A DNA stretch of 24,750 nucleotides. Source: a virus. The position numbers and the translations under genes were made by a program. Below, piece after piece: positions 3,280 to 9,808 of the stretch. Every line of letters begins with the position of its first letter. Position 1 is the stretch's first letter. The notes beneath the pieces were generated by a model that was not told the origin of the DNA, made no database searches, and was given only the letters and a program-made list of their open reading frames with translations. The DNA lies in the IMG/VR virus record IMGVR_UViG_3300035157_000266, positions 1 through 24,750 of that record; one strand, written 5' to 3'.

Positions 3280-3889
3280 AAGTGAGTGGAAATTGAGTTT
3301 TAATTAATTGTTGACAAGCTTCAGCTATGTCTTGATGTTCTTTCTGAGTACCGTTAGCTGTTCTAAGATCTACGTAATGAAGCCAAGACCTTAAGGTACC
3401 ATTCATATAAAGGCGTGTAGGAGCACCCATTGGCAACACTTCTCTAGCACATTCTTTAGCTATACCTTCTTCAAGCAAGTTCTTATAAAGCCTATAGCAC
3501 TTAGCATAATGAAGTTGGATAGTAGCTTGCCAATTAAGTTTATCTATATCATCACTATCGATACTATTCTGTCTATTCTTCAGATCTTGAAGTCTCAGGT
3601 CAGGAGGTGAAGGAAGTTCTAATTCTTCTACATTTGCATACCGTTGACTAAACTCTTGAAAGCTAAAAGATCTGTGTCTAAGTATCTGAGCAGATATAGA
3701 CCTAGTAGTATTAATTTCTACACACATATTCACCATCTCAAAGGGAGACCAGTGTTTATGTTTAATAAGATACTTAATTAGTTTAGAGCTATCTTTATTA
3801 TCTTGATTAGTAGGGTTAGAGACTCTAGCCATATAAGCTATCAACTCATCACCATCCTTAGTGGAGTGTACTAAAGATACTGTACTCAT
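3263..3889 (-). CDS. thyX: FAD-dependent thymidylate synthase ThyX
   Basis: The 208-residue protein carries the ThyX signature RHRSFSFQEFSQR at 71-83 (RHRxxSxxxxSxR), which binds FAD and dUMP. Near the C-terminus LRTANGTQKEHQDIAEA fits the second conserved dUMP-site block. ThyX makes dTMP from dUMP using methylene-tetrahydrofolate, NADPH and FAD. Length is normal for the family. The start is ATG at 3889 (MSTVSLVHS). It follows a 168-nt gap with a strong hairpin after the terminase gene and overlaps talC by 17 nt. Together the pair supplies thymidylate and pentose or NADPH for phage DNA synthesis. Its place in the late block, away from DNA metabolism genes, follows talC. Confidence 0.95.
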   Translation of the reverse strand: MSTVSLVHSTKDGDELIAYMARVSNPTNQDNKDSSKLIKYLIKHKHWSPFEMVNMCVEINTTRSISAQILRHRSFSFQEFSQRYANVEELELPSPPDLRLQDLKNRQNSIDSDDIDKLNWQATIQLHYAKCYRLYKNLLEEGIAKECAREVLPMGAPTRLYMNGTLRSWLHYVDLRTANGTQKEHQDIAEACQQLIKTQFPLTYEAFS

Positions 3890-3938
3890 ATGATATACGT
3901 ATTACGTTCGTTAGGGTGTTAGTGGTGGTGTTATAAGA

Positions 3939-3960
3939 ATATCGAAACCATGGTCGATAT
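3939..3960. other. Hairpin beside the terminase-thyX terminator
   Basis: A 7-bp inverted repeat ATATCGA/TCGATAT with an 8-nt loop. It lies 50 nt before thyX and next to the larger hairpin 3967-4010. It may be part of the same stop-or-process signal. Confidence 0.45.
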
Positions 3961-3966
3961 ATGTAT

Positions 3967-4010
3967 AAAGGGGAAGAGTTGTCTACGAAGTAGGCAATGT
4001 CTTCCCCTTT
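3967..4010 (-). terminator. Strong hairpin after terL, probable terminator
   Basis: An 11-bp perfect stem AAAGGGGAAGA/TCTTCCCCTTT continues through a small internal loop into an 8-position stem TTGTCTAC/GTAGGCAA with a 3-nt loop. It lies 47 nt after the terL stop and before thyX. The U tract in the minus direction is short (TTTATA), so it may be a phage polymerase terminator or an RNA processing and stability element. The remaining spacer to 4057 holds GTATACAGGGAGGAG, which resembles a phage start site but is not assigned. Confidence 0.6.
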
Positions 4011-4057
4011 GAGGGACGAGTCCACCCTTCTCCTCCCTGTATACGTAACGCACCTAG

Positions 4058-5800
4058 CTAAACCCAGGTGGGGACTGAGGAGTTGTTTGTGTCTATTAAG
4101 TTAGCTTGGTCTCTTTGTTTTTTATTCATTCCGAGTACCATATGGTTAGCGGAAGCTGTAGGATTATCCATAAATTCTTGAAGCATTGCATCCCATTCTT
4201 CACGTTTACGTTGTTTAGTTGTCTCATGAGCAGAGATAGACATAGCATCTGTGTAGTACTTAATACCCTGAGCTAAGCAGTCTAATCTGTCATCATGTTT
4301 AACAGCACCTTTCTCTCTACACATTCTAGACATCTGGTAGAAGAGCATATACATGAGACGTTTTTCTGGAGCTTCATCTTGGTTAGATTTGTAATCCCAC
4401 TCTATAACTGATCTGTCTACTACTAACCTGTGTTGGTTCATAACAGGTTCTAGGGAATCAATTATTCTGTCTTCTTTTCTAACATTAGCTCTAACTTCTT
4501 CTACATCTATAGCTTGACCTGTCATCTGTAGATGTTTTTTAAAGAGTTCCCCAACGATTCCATCTCCAAAGTTAGTTTCGATAACGAGTTTGGTAACGTT
4601 ATACTTCCTACATCCTCTAAGAATATTGAGCAAGGTATTGTCTGAGTACCCGTCTCTGTAAGCACGCATTTCATGCAGATATAGGAAGCCGTTCTTTTGA
4701 GATATGAATGCTGCGGCTGTTTCATCTGTTCCTCTACCCGACGGATCAACGGAGCATATAGATTCAGCGTATTCTGTCCATTCTCCTTGGAGTTGCATTG
4801 GAGAATAAAAATAATCTCCTGGTAGACCGACTGTGGGTAAGTCTTTGATAACGTTTTGAGGGTCTGAGCACCAAATAACTTGATCGGGAGCAGACTTAGG
4901 GTTAACACTTGTAACCACAAGGTCAGCCATTTTAAGAGGGAACTTTTCAGCATCACTTAAGGAGGTATCTAATTGGAACTGCAACATATAGTTGCTACGA
5001 CCCATAGCTGCCTCTCTTTCGAGTAGATCTTCGTTAGCGAATCTGTCAGGATCTGTTACGTCCCACTCTTGAGCACCACTATCTAGGTCTTCTTGTATTT
5101 GGGGTGCTAATAGTCCTTCGTATTTTGTAAGTTTATCTTTTCTTGGGTATCTACTTGGCCAAACGAACGGACGGTAGTTACGCTCTGCCAACTTACGATA
5201 AACAGTAAAAACAGTCTGAGGAGTCCCGAGATAGCAAATACGGCTATCAGATTTCGGCGTGAGGATGGATTCTGCTTCTGTGCAGAGTTGAAGAAGTTTT
5301 TCACGCATCAACTCCGTCATACTGTTTCCTGGTACTTCTATGTCGTCTAGAACCATGAGATCTGCACGGGAACCAGTTAGTTGTCCAGTAATACCAACGC
5401 TTTTTACGCTTGGAGCCTGATGAGGCGAGCAAGCTACGTCGAAGGATATACGACTCCACCTTGCCTCGTCGCTTTTTGGTTGGAGGTGAGTTAACCATGG
5501 TGTTTCGATTATTAGTTTTTGAAGGAAGATAGACATGTTATCTGCACGTTCTTTAGATGCAGATATAATCATGATCTTTCTTTCTGGGTCTTTGAATAAC
5601 GTCCACAACACGAACGCACCTGTAATCCAAGATTTTCCGACTCCTCGGAAGGCTTGAATCTGTAGACGTTTAGGACCGTGTTGTAGATAGTCAGCTATTG
5701 CGAATTGTGCTCTTGTTGGTGGAGGGAGGTCAAGCTGTTCCCATAAAGCGGTCAGAAACAGCTTGAAATCGCCCTGTAAGGCTTCCAAAGGGTTGGTCAT
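4058..5800 (-). CDS. terL: Terminase large subunit, T7 gp19-like
   Basis: The 580-residue protein has an N-terminal packaging ATPase and a C-terminal nuclease. Walker A is FRGVGKSW at 51-58 and Walker B is LMVLDDIE at about 148-155. The nuclease part shows an acidic strand CSVDPSGRGTDE (Asp352), VIETNFGDG (Glu409) and the final KHDDRLDCLAQG (Asp503, Asp504, Asp507), as in RNase H-like terminases. It cuts the concatemer and drives DNA into the prohead together with TerS and the portal. Length is close to T7 gp19 (586). It lies in the usual T7 place near the end of the late genes, 35 nt after the lysine-rich gene. Confidence 0.96.
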   Translation of the reverse strand: MTNPLEALQGDFKLFLTALWEQLDLPPPTRAQFAIADYLQHGPKRLQIQAFRGVGKSWITGAFVLWTLFKDPERKIMIISASKERADNMSIFLQKLIIETPWLTHLQPKSDEARWSRISFDVACSPHQAPSVKSVGITGQLTGSRADLMVLDDIEVPGNSMTELMREKLLQLCTEAESILTPKSDSRICYLGTPQTVFTVYRKLAERNYRPFVWPSRYPRKDKLTKYEGLLAPQIQEDLDSGAQEWDVTDPDRFANEDLLEREAAMGRSNYMLQFQLDTSLSDAEKFPLKMADLVVTSVNPKSAPDQVIWCSDPQNVIKDLPTVGLPGDYFYSPMQLQGEWTEYAESICSVDPSGRGTDETAAAFISQKNGFLYLHEMRAYRDGYSDNTLLNILRGCRKYNVTKLVIETNFGDGIVGELFKKHLQMTGQAIDVEEVRANVRKEDRIIDSLEPVMNQHRLVVDRSVIEWDYKSNQDEAPEKRLMYMLFYQMSRMCREKGAVKHDDRLDCLAQGIKYYTDAMSISAHETTKQRKREEWDAMLQEFMDNPTASANHMVLGMNKKQRDQANLIDTNNSSVPTWV

Positions 5801-5835
5801 GTATGTTTTATCGTTTGACTATTTTCAGTAGGCTT

Positions 5836-6660
5836 CTAGGCCATTGGAATCTTTAATCCTGGTTGTCCTGGTACGTTAAATATTTGAACAGGTTTATAGC
5901 CAGGTATATTAGTTTCTCCAAAGAGGGAGAACGCTGGATTCAATCTAGTATTTTTTATACCAAATCCTCCTTTGATTTTCATCTTTCCGTTCTTTCCGTT
6001 CTTTCCGTTAATTTTAACTCCATTATTTCTACCTAAAACTTCATCTGTTTCCTTACCTGCATTTTGGATAGATTTATAATATTTAGGTTCTGTTTTTCCA
6101 TGAAGTTTATCATGTGCAGTATGTGACATTTCGTAGATATTTCCTACAGAATGAGCACCACCTTTCAGTCCAACTGATGCATATCTTTGGTCAAATAATT
6201 TACCCGCTTTTGGACCACCTTTAGCTATAGCCTCTGCCTTTCCTTTTGCATAAGATGAAATTAATAAACCGTGATGACCTACTTTTCCTCTAGAACTAAT
6301 CTTAGCCATCTTTTTATTAGCTTTAGATCTAACCTCTGCATCAGGACTAGCAAGTTTTTCAGCATCTCCTCGTTTCCCTTTACCTGAGCCTCCTTTGCCA
6401 AAACGATTATCTTTACGTGTTTCAAAATTCTCATGTTCAGCTTTTATACCATAAGAGTCTTTTTTTGCACGTGACTTGTACCTCATTATTTTTGCAGGTT
6501 TGCCAGGTGGTTGATATACATTCAAACCTTTCTTCTTTGCTTCAGCTATAGATTTTGGTAATCCTTTTCGTCTTTCTTCTTTTGTTGGTGTTCTTAATCC
6601 ATTACCGTCGATTTTTATTTTCTGTCCATCGACGAAAACGAATTCGCCTGGTTTAGCCAT
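5836..6660 (-). CDS. Lysine- and glycine-rich protein, 274 residues
   Basis: Family not recognised. The first 110 residues are very basic (KKEERRKG-type runs, GKGGSGKGKRGD) and probably disordered. The middle, about 125-190, has KVGHHGLLISSY, GLKGGAHSVGNIYEM and AHDKLHG; the spacing of His and Asn recalls degenerate HNH-type nucleases, but this is only a resemblance. Near 220-230 a run of three NGK units is encoded by an exact 9-nt triplication. The ATG stands directly after the U tract of a Rho-independent terminator, leaving no room for a ribosome-binding site, so expression must come from read-through or an unusual start. A DNA-binding or virion-associated role is possible. It sits between the HNH gene and terL. 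Confidence 0.8.
   Translation of the reverse strand: MAKPGEFVFVDGQKIKIDGNGLRTPTKEERRKGLPKSIAEAKKKGLNVYQPPGKPAKIMRYKSRAKKDSYGIKAEHENFETRKDNRFGKGGSGKGKRGDAEKLASPDAEVRSKANKKMAKISSRGKVGHHGLLISSYAKGKAEAIAKGGPKAGKLFDQRYASVGLKGGAHSVGNIYEMSHTAHDKLHGKTEPKYYKSIQNAGKETDEVLGRNNGVKINGKNGKNGKMKIKGGFGIKNTRLNPAFSLFGETNIPGYKPVQIFNVPGQPGLKIPMA
5983..6009. repeat. 9-nt tandem repeat, three copies
   Basis: CTTTCCGTT is repeated three times without change, encoding Asn-Gly-Lys three times in the 274-residue protein. Exact 9-nt units keep the frame, so copy number can vary without breaking the gene. Confidence 0.9.
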
Positions 6661-6686
6661 AAAAAAAGCCGCCCTTGCGGACGGCT
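6661..6686 (-). terminator. Rho-independent terminator abutting a start codon
   Basis: Minus strand: AGCCGTCC, GCAA tetraloop, GGGCGGCT (8 bp with one G.U) followed by seven T residues. The seventh T is immediately followed by the ATG of the 274-residue gene. It lies 22 nt after the HNH gene stop. Confidence 0.88.
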
Positions 6687-6708
6687 ACGAGATATTGCTT
6701 TGTGGGTG

Positions 6709-7038
6709 TTATGTAATGTGACTAATAATTAGTCGTTCTCTCAGAGGGTTATGTCCATATGTCTGACGCATCCATCTGAGCCAATGACTGCTACCTTTCC
6801 CTTGATTGCACTTTTTGCAGGCGGGTACGAGATTGCTCGTAAGAGTCTCGCCACCATTTGTTTTAGGCTTGACGTGATCAAGCGTGAGTTCTGTAAGTTC
6901 ATAATTGTTTCCGCAATAAACACATTGACAATTGAAGTGCTCTTTAATAGCTCTTCTCCAGAGCTTCTTAGCGTCTGAATTTGTCATGGTTATTAGGTTG
7001 TATAGATAATGTTTAGGGGTTGGTAGAAGTGGGGTCAT
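6709..7038 (-). CDS. HNH homing-type endonuclease, small
   Basis: The 109-residue protein shows a complete HNH nuclease with zinc ligands: CVYC at 39-42, LTLDHVKPKTNGG with catalytic His55, SNLVPACKKCNQGKG with Asn69 and Cys74/Cys77, as in the classic CxxC-DHxxP-N-CxxC pattern. Such nucleases in phages either are mobile genes or help the terminase cut during packaging; in several phages an HNH protein lies beside the terminase genes, as here. The ATG at 7038 overlaps the previous stop as ATGA, which favours this start; a second start, MTNSDAKKLW, would remove 17 residues. It lies between terS and terL, with a terminator after it. Confidence 0.93.
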   Translation of the reverse strand: MTPLLPTPKHYLYNLITMTNSDAKKLWRRAIKEHFNCQCVYCGNNYELTELTLDHVKPKTNGGETLTSNLVPACKKCNQGKGSSHWLRWMRQTYGHNPLRERLIISHIT

Positions 7039-7289
7039 TTACGAATTTTTAGTCTGCTTTTACGATTAATAGATGGAGACTGTGTTCTTCCTTTTGTTTT
7101 AGATCCTTTGTAGTGAGCAGCATCTTTACCGTCACCATTTCCGTAGGTACCTAGTTTTCTATTAAGCTTGTTAGCGTTGACTCTGATCTTCAGACCCTTT
7201 TTTGTTTTGTTGTATTTCTTCTGTTGTTCAAGTCTCTTTTTACGAGCTTCAGGATTCTTCCTGTAGTACTCAGCTGTGCTTCCTGCCAT
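7035..7289 (-). CDS. Small basic protein, 84 residues
   Basis: The protein is rich in Lys, Arg, Asn and Tyr (MAGSTAEYYRKNPEARKKRLEQ, then KKYNKTKKG) and ends with GDGKDAAHYKGSKTKGRTQSPSINRKSR. No family name is recognised, but small basic proteins of this look are common beside terminase genes in marine T7-like phages. It overlaps terS by 20 nt and the HNH gene by 4 nt, so it is part of one tightly coupled unit. A nucleic acid-binding role in packaging fits composition and place, by inference. Confidence 0.82.
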   Translation of the reverse strand: MAGSTAEYYRKNPEARKKRLEQQKKYNKTKKGLKIRVNANKLNRKLGTYGNGDGKDAAHYKGSKTKGRTQSPSINRKSRLKIRK

Positions 7290-7518
7290 AAAGTCTACTC
7301 TGTACTAATTCTGGATCTACTTGTGGCATAACGGCTGCAAGTTTGGCGAGTGGACTACCTTCTACTGCTATACCGCTAATATCATTTGTTTTAAGCCAAT
7401 CACAGGCTGCTTTTAAATCTTGAGTAGAAGCTTCGCCACTTTTGACCCGTTTTAGAAACTCAGTCGTGACAAGATTATGTAGCTCGTTAAATTGGTCTTC
7501 AGTGGCTCGTTTCTTCAT
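7270..7518 (-). CDS. terS: Terminase small subunit, T7 gp18-like
   Basis: The 82-residue product starts MKKRATEDQFNELHNLVTTEFLKRVKSGEASTQDLKAACDWLK. This is a helical pattern (FxELHxxVxxxFLxxIxSGEAxxxDLxAAxxWLxxN) typical of small terminase subunits of T7-like marine phages, which are close to T7 gp18 in length (89). TerS recognises the DNA to be packaged and hands it to TerL. The ATG overlaps the previous stop as ATGA. It lies upstream of terL, with three genes between. The call rests on the motif look and the position. Confidence 0.8.
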   Translation of the reverse strand: MKKRATEDQFNELHNLVTTEFLKRVKSGEASTQDLKAACDWLKTNDISGIAVEGSPLAKLAAVMPQVDPELVQSRLYGRKHS

Positions 7519-7697
7519 TCGTCTTTCATTCCTGGGAATAGATTACGTTTGACAATCTCTACGGCTTTATCGTCAATAGTGTTATCTGTTGACTTTGCGT
7601 ATGCCTCAAGCAATTGAACAATTAAGTTTTTAACTGCATTCGTAGAGAGGAATGTCATAAGGATTGGTTTAATGACTAGCATTTCCTTATCCCTCAT
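7515..7697 (-). CDS. Small protein, 60 residues, unknown
   Basis: MRDKEMLVIKPILMTFLSTNAVKNLIVQLLEAYAKSTDNTIDD, then VEIVKRNLFPG. The first half is an amphipathic-hydrophobic stretch (about 7-32) that might touch a membrane; the rest is a charged helix. In T7 the holin gene 17.5 precedes terS, so a lysis role is possible from position alone, but a clear transmembrane segment is missing. It overlaps the preceding small gene by 11 nt and terS by 4 nt. Confidence 0.75.
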   Translation of the reverse strand: MRDKEMLVIKPILMTFLSTNAVKNLIVQLLEAYAKSTDNTIDDKAVEIVKRNLFPGMKDE

Positions 7698-7806
7698 CAG
7701 CCTTTACAAACTTTCCGTTTTCGTCTCTTTTCTTAGTAGACTTTTTCTTCTTTGCTTTAGCCTGTTCAGCTTCCATCTTTGCGATGGCATCGCTTAATGT
7801 ACTCAT
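7687..7806 (-). CDS. Small charged protein, 39 residues
   Basis: A short frame MSTLSDAIAKMEAEQAKAKK, a block of Lys and Thr, then KRDENGKFVKADEG. The ATG overlaps the stop of the preceding gene as ATGA and the end overlaps the next start by 11 nt, so the frame exactly fills a gap in an otherwise gap-free operon. The product is a charged helix with no hydrophobic part. Function unknown; the coupling signals make it a likely gene despite its size. Confidence 0.72.
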   Translation of the reverse strand: MSTLSDAIAKMEAEQAKAKKKKSTKKRDENGKFVKADEG

Positions 7807-8504
7807 TTTGTTTGTTCTAAATAGTAGTTTCCTAATCCATCCAACAGGTCGTCTTTTACTATGGTTGGTAATGCAGCAATAGGAATTACATCACTACATA
7901 TGGCTTCAAACCTTGACCCTGGTCTCAGAGTAAAACCCCTTTGTTGAATTTTTGTACAGTTATTGATACGCACGAGTTCATAATCCAACCTTTGTTTCTC
8001 TAGTTGTTGCTTAGCTATATTTTTACATATATCTACTGTACGACCATTAAGAGGGATCATGAATGTCATTTGTACTCCCCAGTTTTGATTGATGGTATAA
8101 GACTCAGGATCATAAGGTCTTCCTTCGTTCCCTAAATAAAAAGGGGAGAGTGCCAACGTTGCTCCGTTGCACACAATCCCTCCTCCATATTGTTGTCTTG
8201 ATACACTTGAATTATTCTGAAATTGCACTGCTTGATTAGTGACATTTCCAGTAGCAGCAGCTGAAGTCTGAGGATTTAAAACTGTTTCACCTTCAGCTAA
8301 AGCAGGACTCCCTATTGCGAGAAGACAGAGAGTGAAGTAGTTGTAGAGACGGTTTCGATGTCTCGACTTAGGTTTGTCTCTTCTACTAAACCAGCTGCTC
8401 TTGTTACGATCTCTAGTTGGAACTGTTCCCCAGCATTTGTCACTGAGAATGTTGTACCAACGTCGTTGATACCCGCGCTGGGTGTTACGTTTGTACCAGC
8501 CCAA
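7803..8504 (-). CDS. Secreted or membrane-anchored protein overlapping the upstream gene
   Basis: The 233-residue frame contains a signal-like segment LYNYFTLCLLAIGSPALA followed by EGETV at about 53-75, then a Thr/Asn/Gln-rich part, QYGGGIVCNGATLALSPFYLGN, NWGVQMTFMIPLNGRTVDICKN and a final RPGSRFEAICSD block with paired cysteines. Proteins of this look occur in marine cyanophages, but I know no function. The only normal start codon in this frame is ATG at 8504, which places 193 nt over the upstream gene in another frame and a 53-residue basic tail before the hydrophobic segment. Either this long overlap is real, or a rare start or frameshift is used. The stop overlaps the next ATG. Confidence 0.68.
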   Translation of the reverse strand: MGWYKRNTQRGYQRRWYNILSDKCWGTVPTRDRNKSSWFSRRDKPKSRHRNRLYNYFTLCLLAIGSPALAEGETVLNPQTSAAATGNVTNQAVQFQNNSSVSRQQYGGGIVCNGATLALSPFYLGNEGRPYDPESYTINQNWGVQMTFMIPLNGRTVDICKNIAKQQLEKQRLDYELVRINNCTKIQQRGFTLRPGSRFEAICSDVIPIAALPTIVKDDLLDGLGNYYLEQTK

Positions 8505-8668
8505 CTTGAATAATCTCCGCCATATACTTGTGTATGTGATACTTCTGTAATTTCTTGGGTGGTGTTAGTGGTGGATTGCATACTTCCTTGGGTGAAAGCA
8601 GGAGTAACAGTGGATGCTCTAACTGCAGACGGTGCTAGCAGTAGTAAAAGTAGTAAGTACTTCTTCAT
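8312..8668 (-). CDS. Secreted Ser/Thr-rich protein, 118 residues
   Basis: The protein opens with a clear signal peptide, MKKYLLLLLLLAPSAVRA, with cleavage expected after ARA or RAS. The mature part is rich in Thr, Ser and Val (TPAFTQGSMQSTTNTTQ, then VYGGDYSSWAGTNVTPSAG) and has no cysteine. Family unknown; a virion surface or periplasmic role is possible. The ATG overlaps the preceding stop as ATGA. Its last 193 nt overlap the next gene in another frame. Confidence 0.8.
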   Translation of the reverse strand: MKKYLLLLLLLAPSAVRASTVTPAFTQGSMQSTTNTTQEITEVSHTQVYGGDYSSWAGTNVTPSAGINDVGTTFSVTNAGEQFQLEIVTRAAGLVEETNLSRDIETVSTTTSLSVFSQ

Positions 8669-8982
8669 TTTGTGTCTTTTTTTTGATCTTTTTTACCGTT
8701 ACCATTATTTGATGTAGACAATCCAAAAGTTGCGAGTGCTCCCGTGAAAATCGAGGCAGGGAACGTGATATCGCCACCTGGACTCTTCTTAAACATAGGT
8801 ATCTCAACATAATTCAAAGTAATGATAAATCCAGACCAAATGACAACCCCAAGACGCACCATTGCGCCTAAGATCACCATCTGTTCATCGTGATCATCCA
8901 TACCTTCTTTTAATTTACTTAGAAGGTTCTTCGGCTTTTCCGTTGGAGTTTCCATTAAATTTCTTTTGGATTCTTGTTGCAA
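8665..8982 (-). CDS. Two-span membrane protein, holin candidate
   Basis: The product (105 residues from ATG 8982; an alternative ATG at 8955 gives METPTEKPKNLL) has a charged N-terminus and two hydrophobic segments: about 36-58 (VILGAMVRLGVVIWSGFIITL) and about 73-88 (FPASIFTGALATFGLS), then a lysine-rich tail. Two membrane spans, charged ends and a place near the tail fibre and terminase genes fit a class II holin. No family match is certain. It overlaps the preceding gene by 41-68 nt depending on start. Confidence 0.75.
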   Translation of the reverse strand: MQQESKRNLMETPTEKPKNLLSKLKEGMDDHDEQMVILGAMVRLGVVIWSGFIITLNYVEIPMFKKSPGGDITFPASIFTGALATFGLSTSNNGNGKKDQKKDTK

Positions 8983-9391
8983 TCTGTTTGATTATTGGCT
9001 TCATTACTTTTACTGTTTGTTTGAAAAGTGATGTCACCGTTAATGTAGCTATAACCGACACTGATGCTGTAGTCCCTGCAGTTATTAATATTTCTTCTTT
9101 GGGAACTGGAAACTGCAGATCAGTGAAGGGTATATCTATTCGTGTTACCTCAGCAGCTTGTGGCTTTTCTTTAGGTGGTTTACCTTCCTCTTTACGCTTC
9201 TCTGCCTGTTCTGTTAACTCTTCCTGAGCAACCGTAGGAACGCCCTGGGGTGGGGCTAAAACCCTTGGAGCTACAACCATAGGTTTATAGCTCGGTAGGT
9301 TAGCTGCAGGCTCGTTTAGGATCGGTCTAGGGAGATTAATAGGGTTAGGTAGACTTATGCCAGAAGGTAAACTAAAGGAAGGTATTTCCAC
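8915..9391 (-). CDS. Proline-rich protein with one membrane segment
   Basis: The frame starts with GTG at 9391, whose G is shared with the stop TAG of the preceding gene. The first 80 residues are proline-rich (SLPSGISLPNPINLPRP), followed by a charged stretch EELTEQAEKRKEEGKPPKEKP. A hydrophobic segment lies at about 102-122 (ILITAGTTASVSVIATLTVTS) and a basic amphipathic end follows. A single span with an extended Pro-rich arm suggests an envelope-spanning or virion-attached protein; spanin-like function is only a guess. Confidence 0.75.
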   Translation of the reverse strand: MEIPSFSLPSGISLPNPINLPRPILNEPAANLPSYKPMVVAPRVLAPPQGVPTVAQEELTEQAEKRKEEGKPPKEKPQAAEVTRIDIPFTDLQFPVPKEEILITAGTTASVSVIATLTVTSLFKQTVKVMKPIIKQIATRIQKKFNGNSNGKAEEPSK

Positions 9392-9648
9392 TACGCTATA
9401 CGAGCTTTACCTGATGTAATTGCTGCATCTATTGCAGTAAAGTCTTCATTAGTCCATATAGAGGTTGTACCGTCTTCCTTTTTATAAGCTTTGATAATTT
9501 CTAAGTGATCAGTATTACGTTTAATACGATCTTTCCACTCTTGCTCAGTTTCGTTAGATGCCTTGGCAGTATCGTTATTTATTAAAGTTACGCTATCACC
9601 AGCTGCTTTAAAGATTTGAGCTACTTCATCTGTTGTTCTTTCAGCCAT
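9391..9648 (-). CDS. Small protein downstream of tail fibre, 85 residues
   Basis: MAERTTDEVAQIFKAAGDSVTLINNDTAKASNETEQEWKDRI and so on; soluble, acidic, probably helical, with a C-terminal SIWTNEDFTAIDAAITSGKARIA. A good ribosome site (GGAGGAAA) lies inside the preceding gene, with the ATG 8 nt before that gene ends. Similar short proteins follow tail fibre genes in cyanophages, but I cannot name a role. The C-terminus resembles phage proteins that end with a short linker helix; fibre-associated function is an inference from position. Confidence 0.78.
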   Translation of the reverse strand: MAERTTDEVAQIFKAAGDSVTLINNDTAKASNETEQEWKDRIKRNTDHLEIIKAYKKEDGTTSIWTNEDFTAIDAAITSGKARIA

Positions 9649-9793
9649 CAGTTTCCTCCGTTTCGGTTGATTCGTTAGTTTCTTTTGCTAGACGTTCTAA
9701 TTCTTGAAGAGCACCATTAATTTCATTAATACGTGCTATTGCTTTTTCTCTTTCTTGTAGAAGTTCGTTTGCTCTTTCTTGTAGTTTTTCCAT
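9641..9793 (-). CDS. Short coiled-coil protein, 50 residues
   Basis: The frame runs from ATG 9793 to TGA 9641: MEKLQERANELLQEREK, then AIARINEINGALQELERLAKE and an acidic Thr-rich end. Leu and Ile recur at heptad spacing, so a coiled coil is likely. It begins 16 nt after the tail fibre gene and overlaps the next gene by 8 nt. A role as fibre cofactor or small virion protein is possible. Short but well placed. Confidence 0.78.
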   Translation of the reverse strand: MEKLQERANELLQEREKAIARINEINGALQELERLAKETNESTETEETDG

Positions 9794-9808
9794 GGGTAAA
9801 TAAGGGTG

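Noticed and set aside
4030-4050. Phage polymerase promoter at GTATACAGGGAGGAG
   Set aside because: The GGGAGG start is suggestive, but I found no second copy to define a consensus, and the strong hairpin follows at once.
4522-5498. Additional minus-strand frames inside terL
   Set aside because: They lie wholly inside the terminase gene in other frames and have no recognisable motifs.
7803-8668. Single gene broken by frameshift
   Set aside because: Both frames have their own start and an ATGA-coupled neighbour, and each has its own signal-like segment; two overlapping genes explain this better, although a frameshift cannot be excluded.
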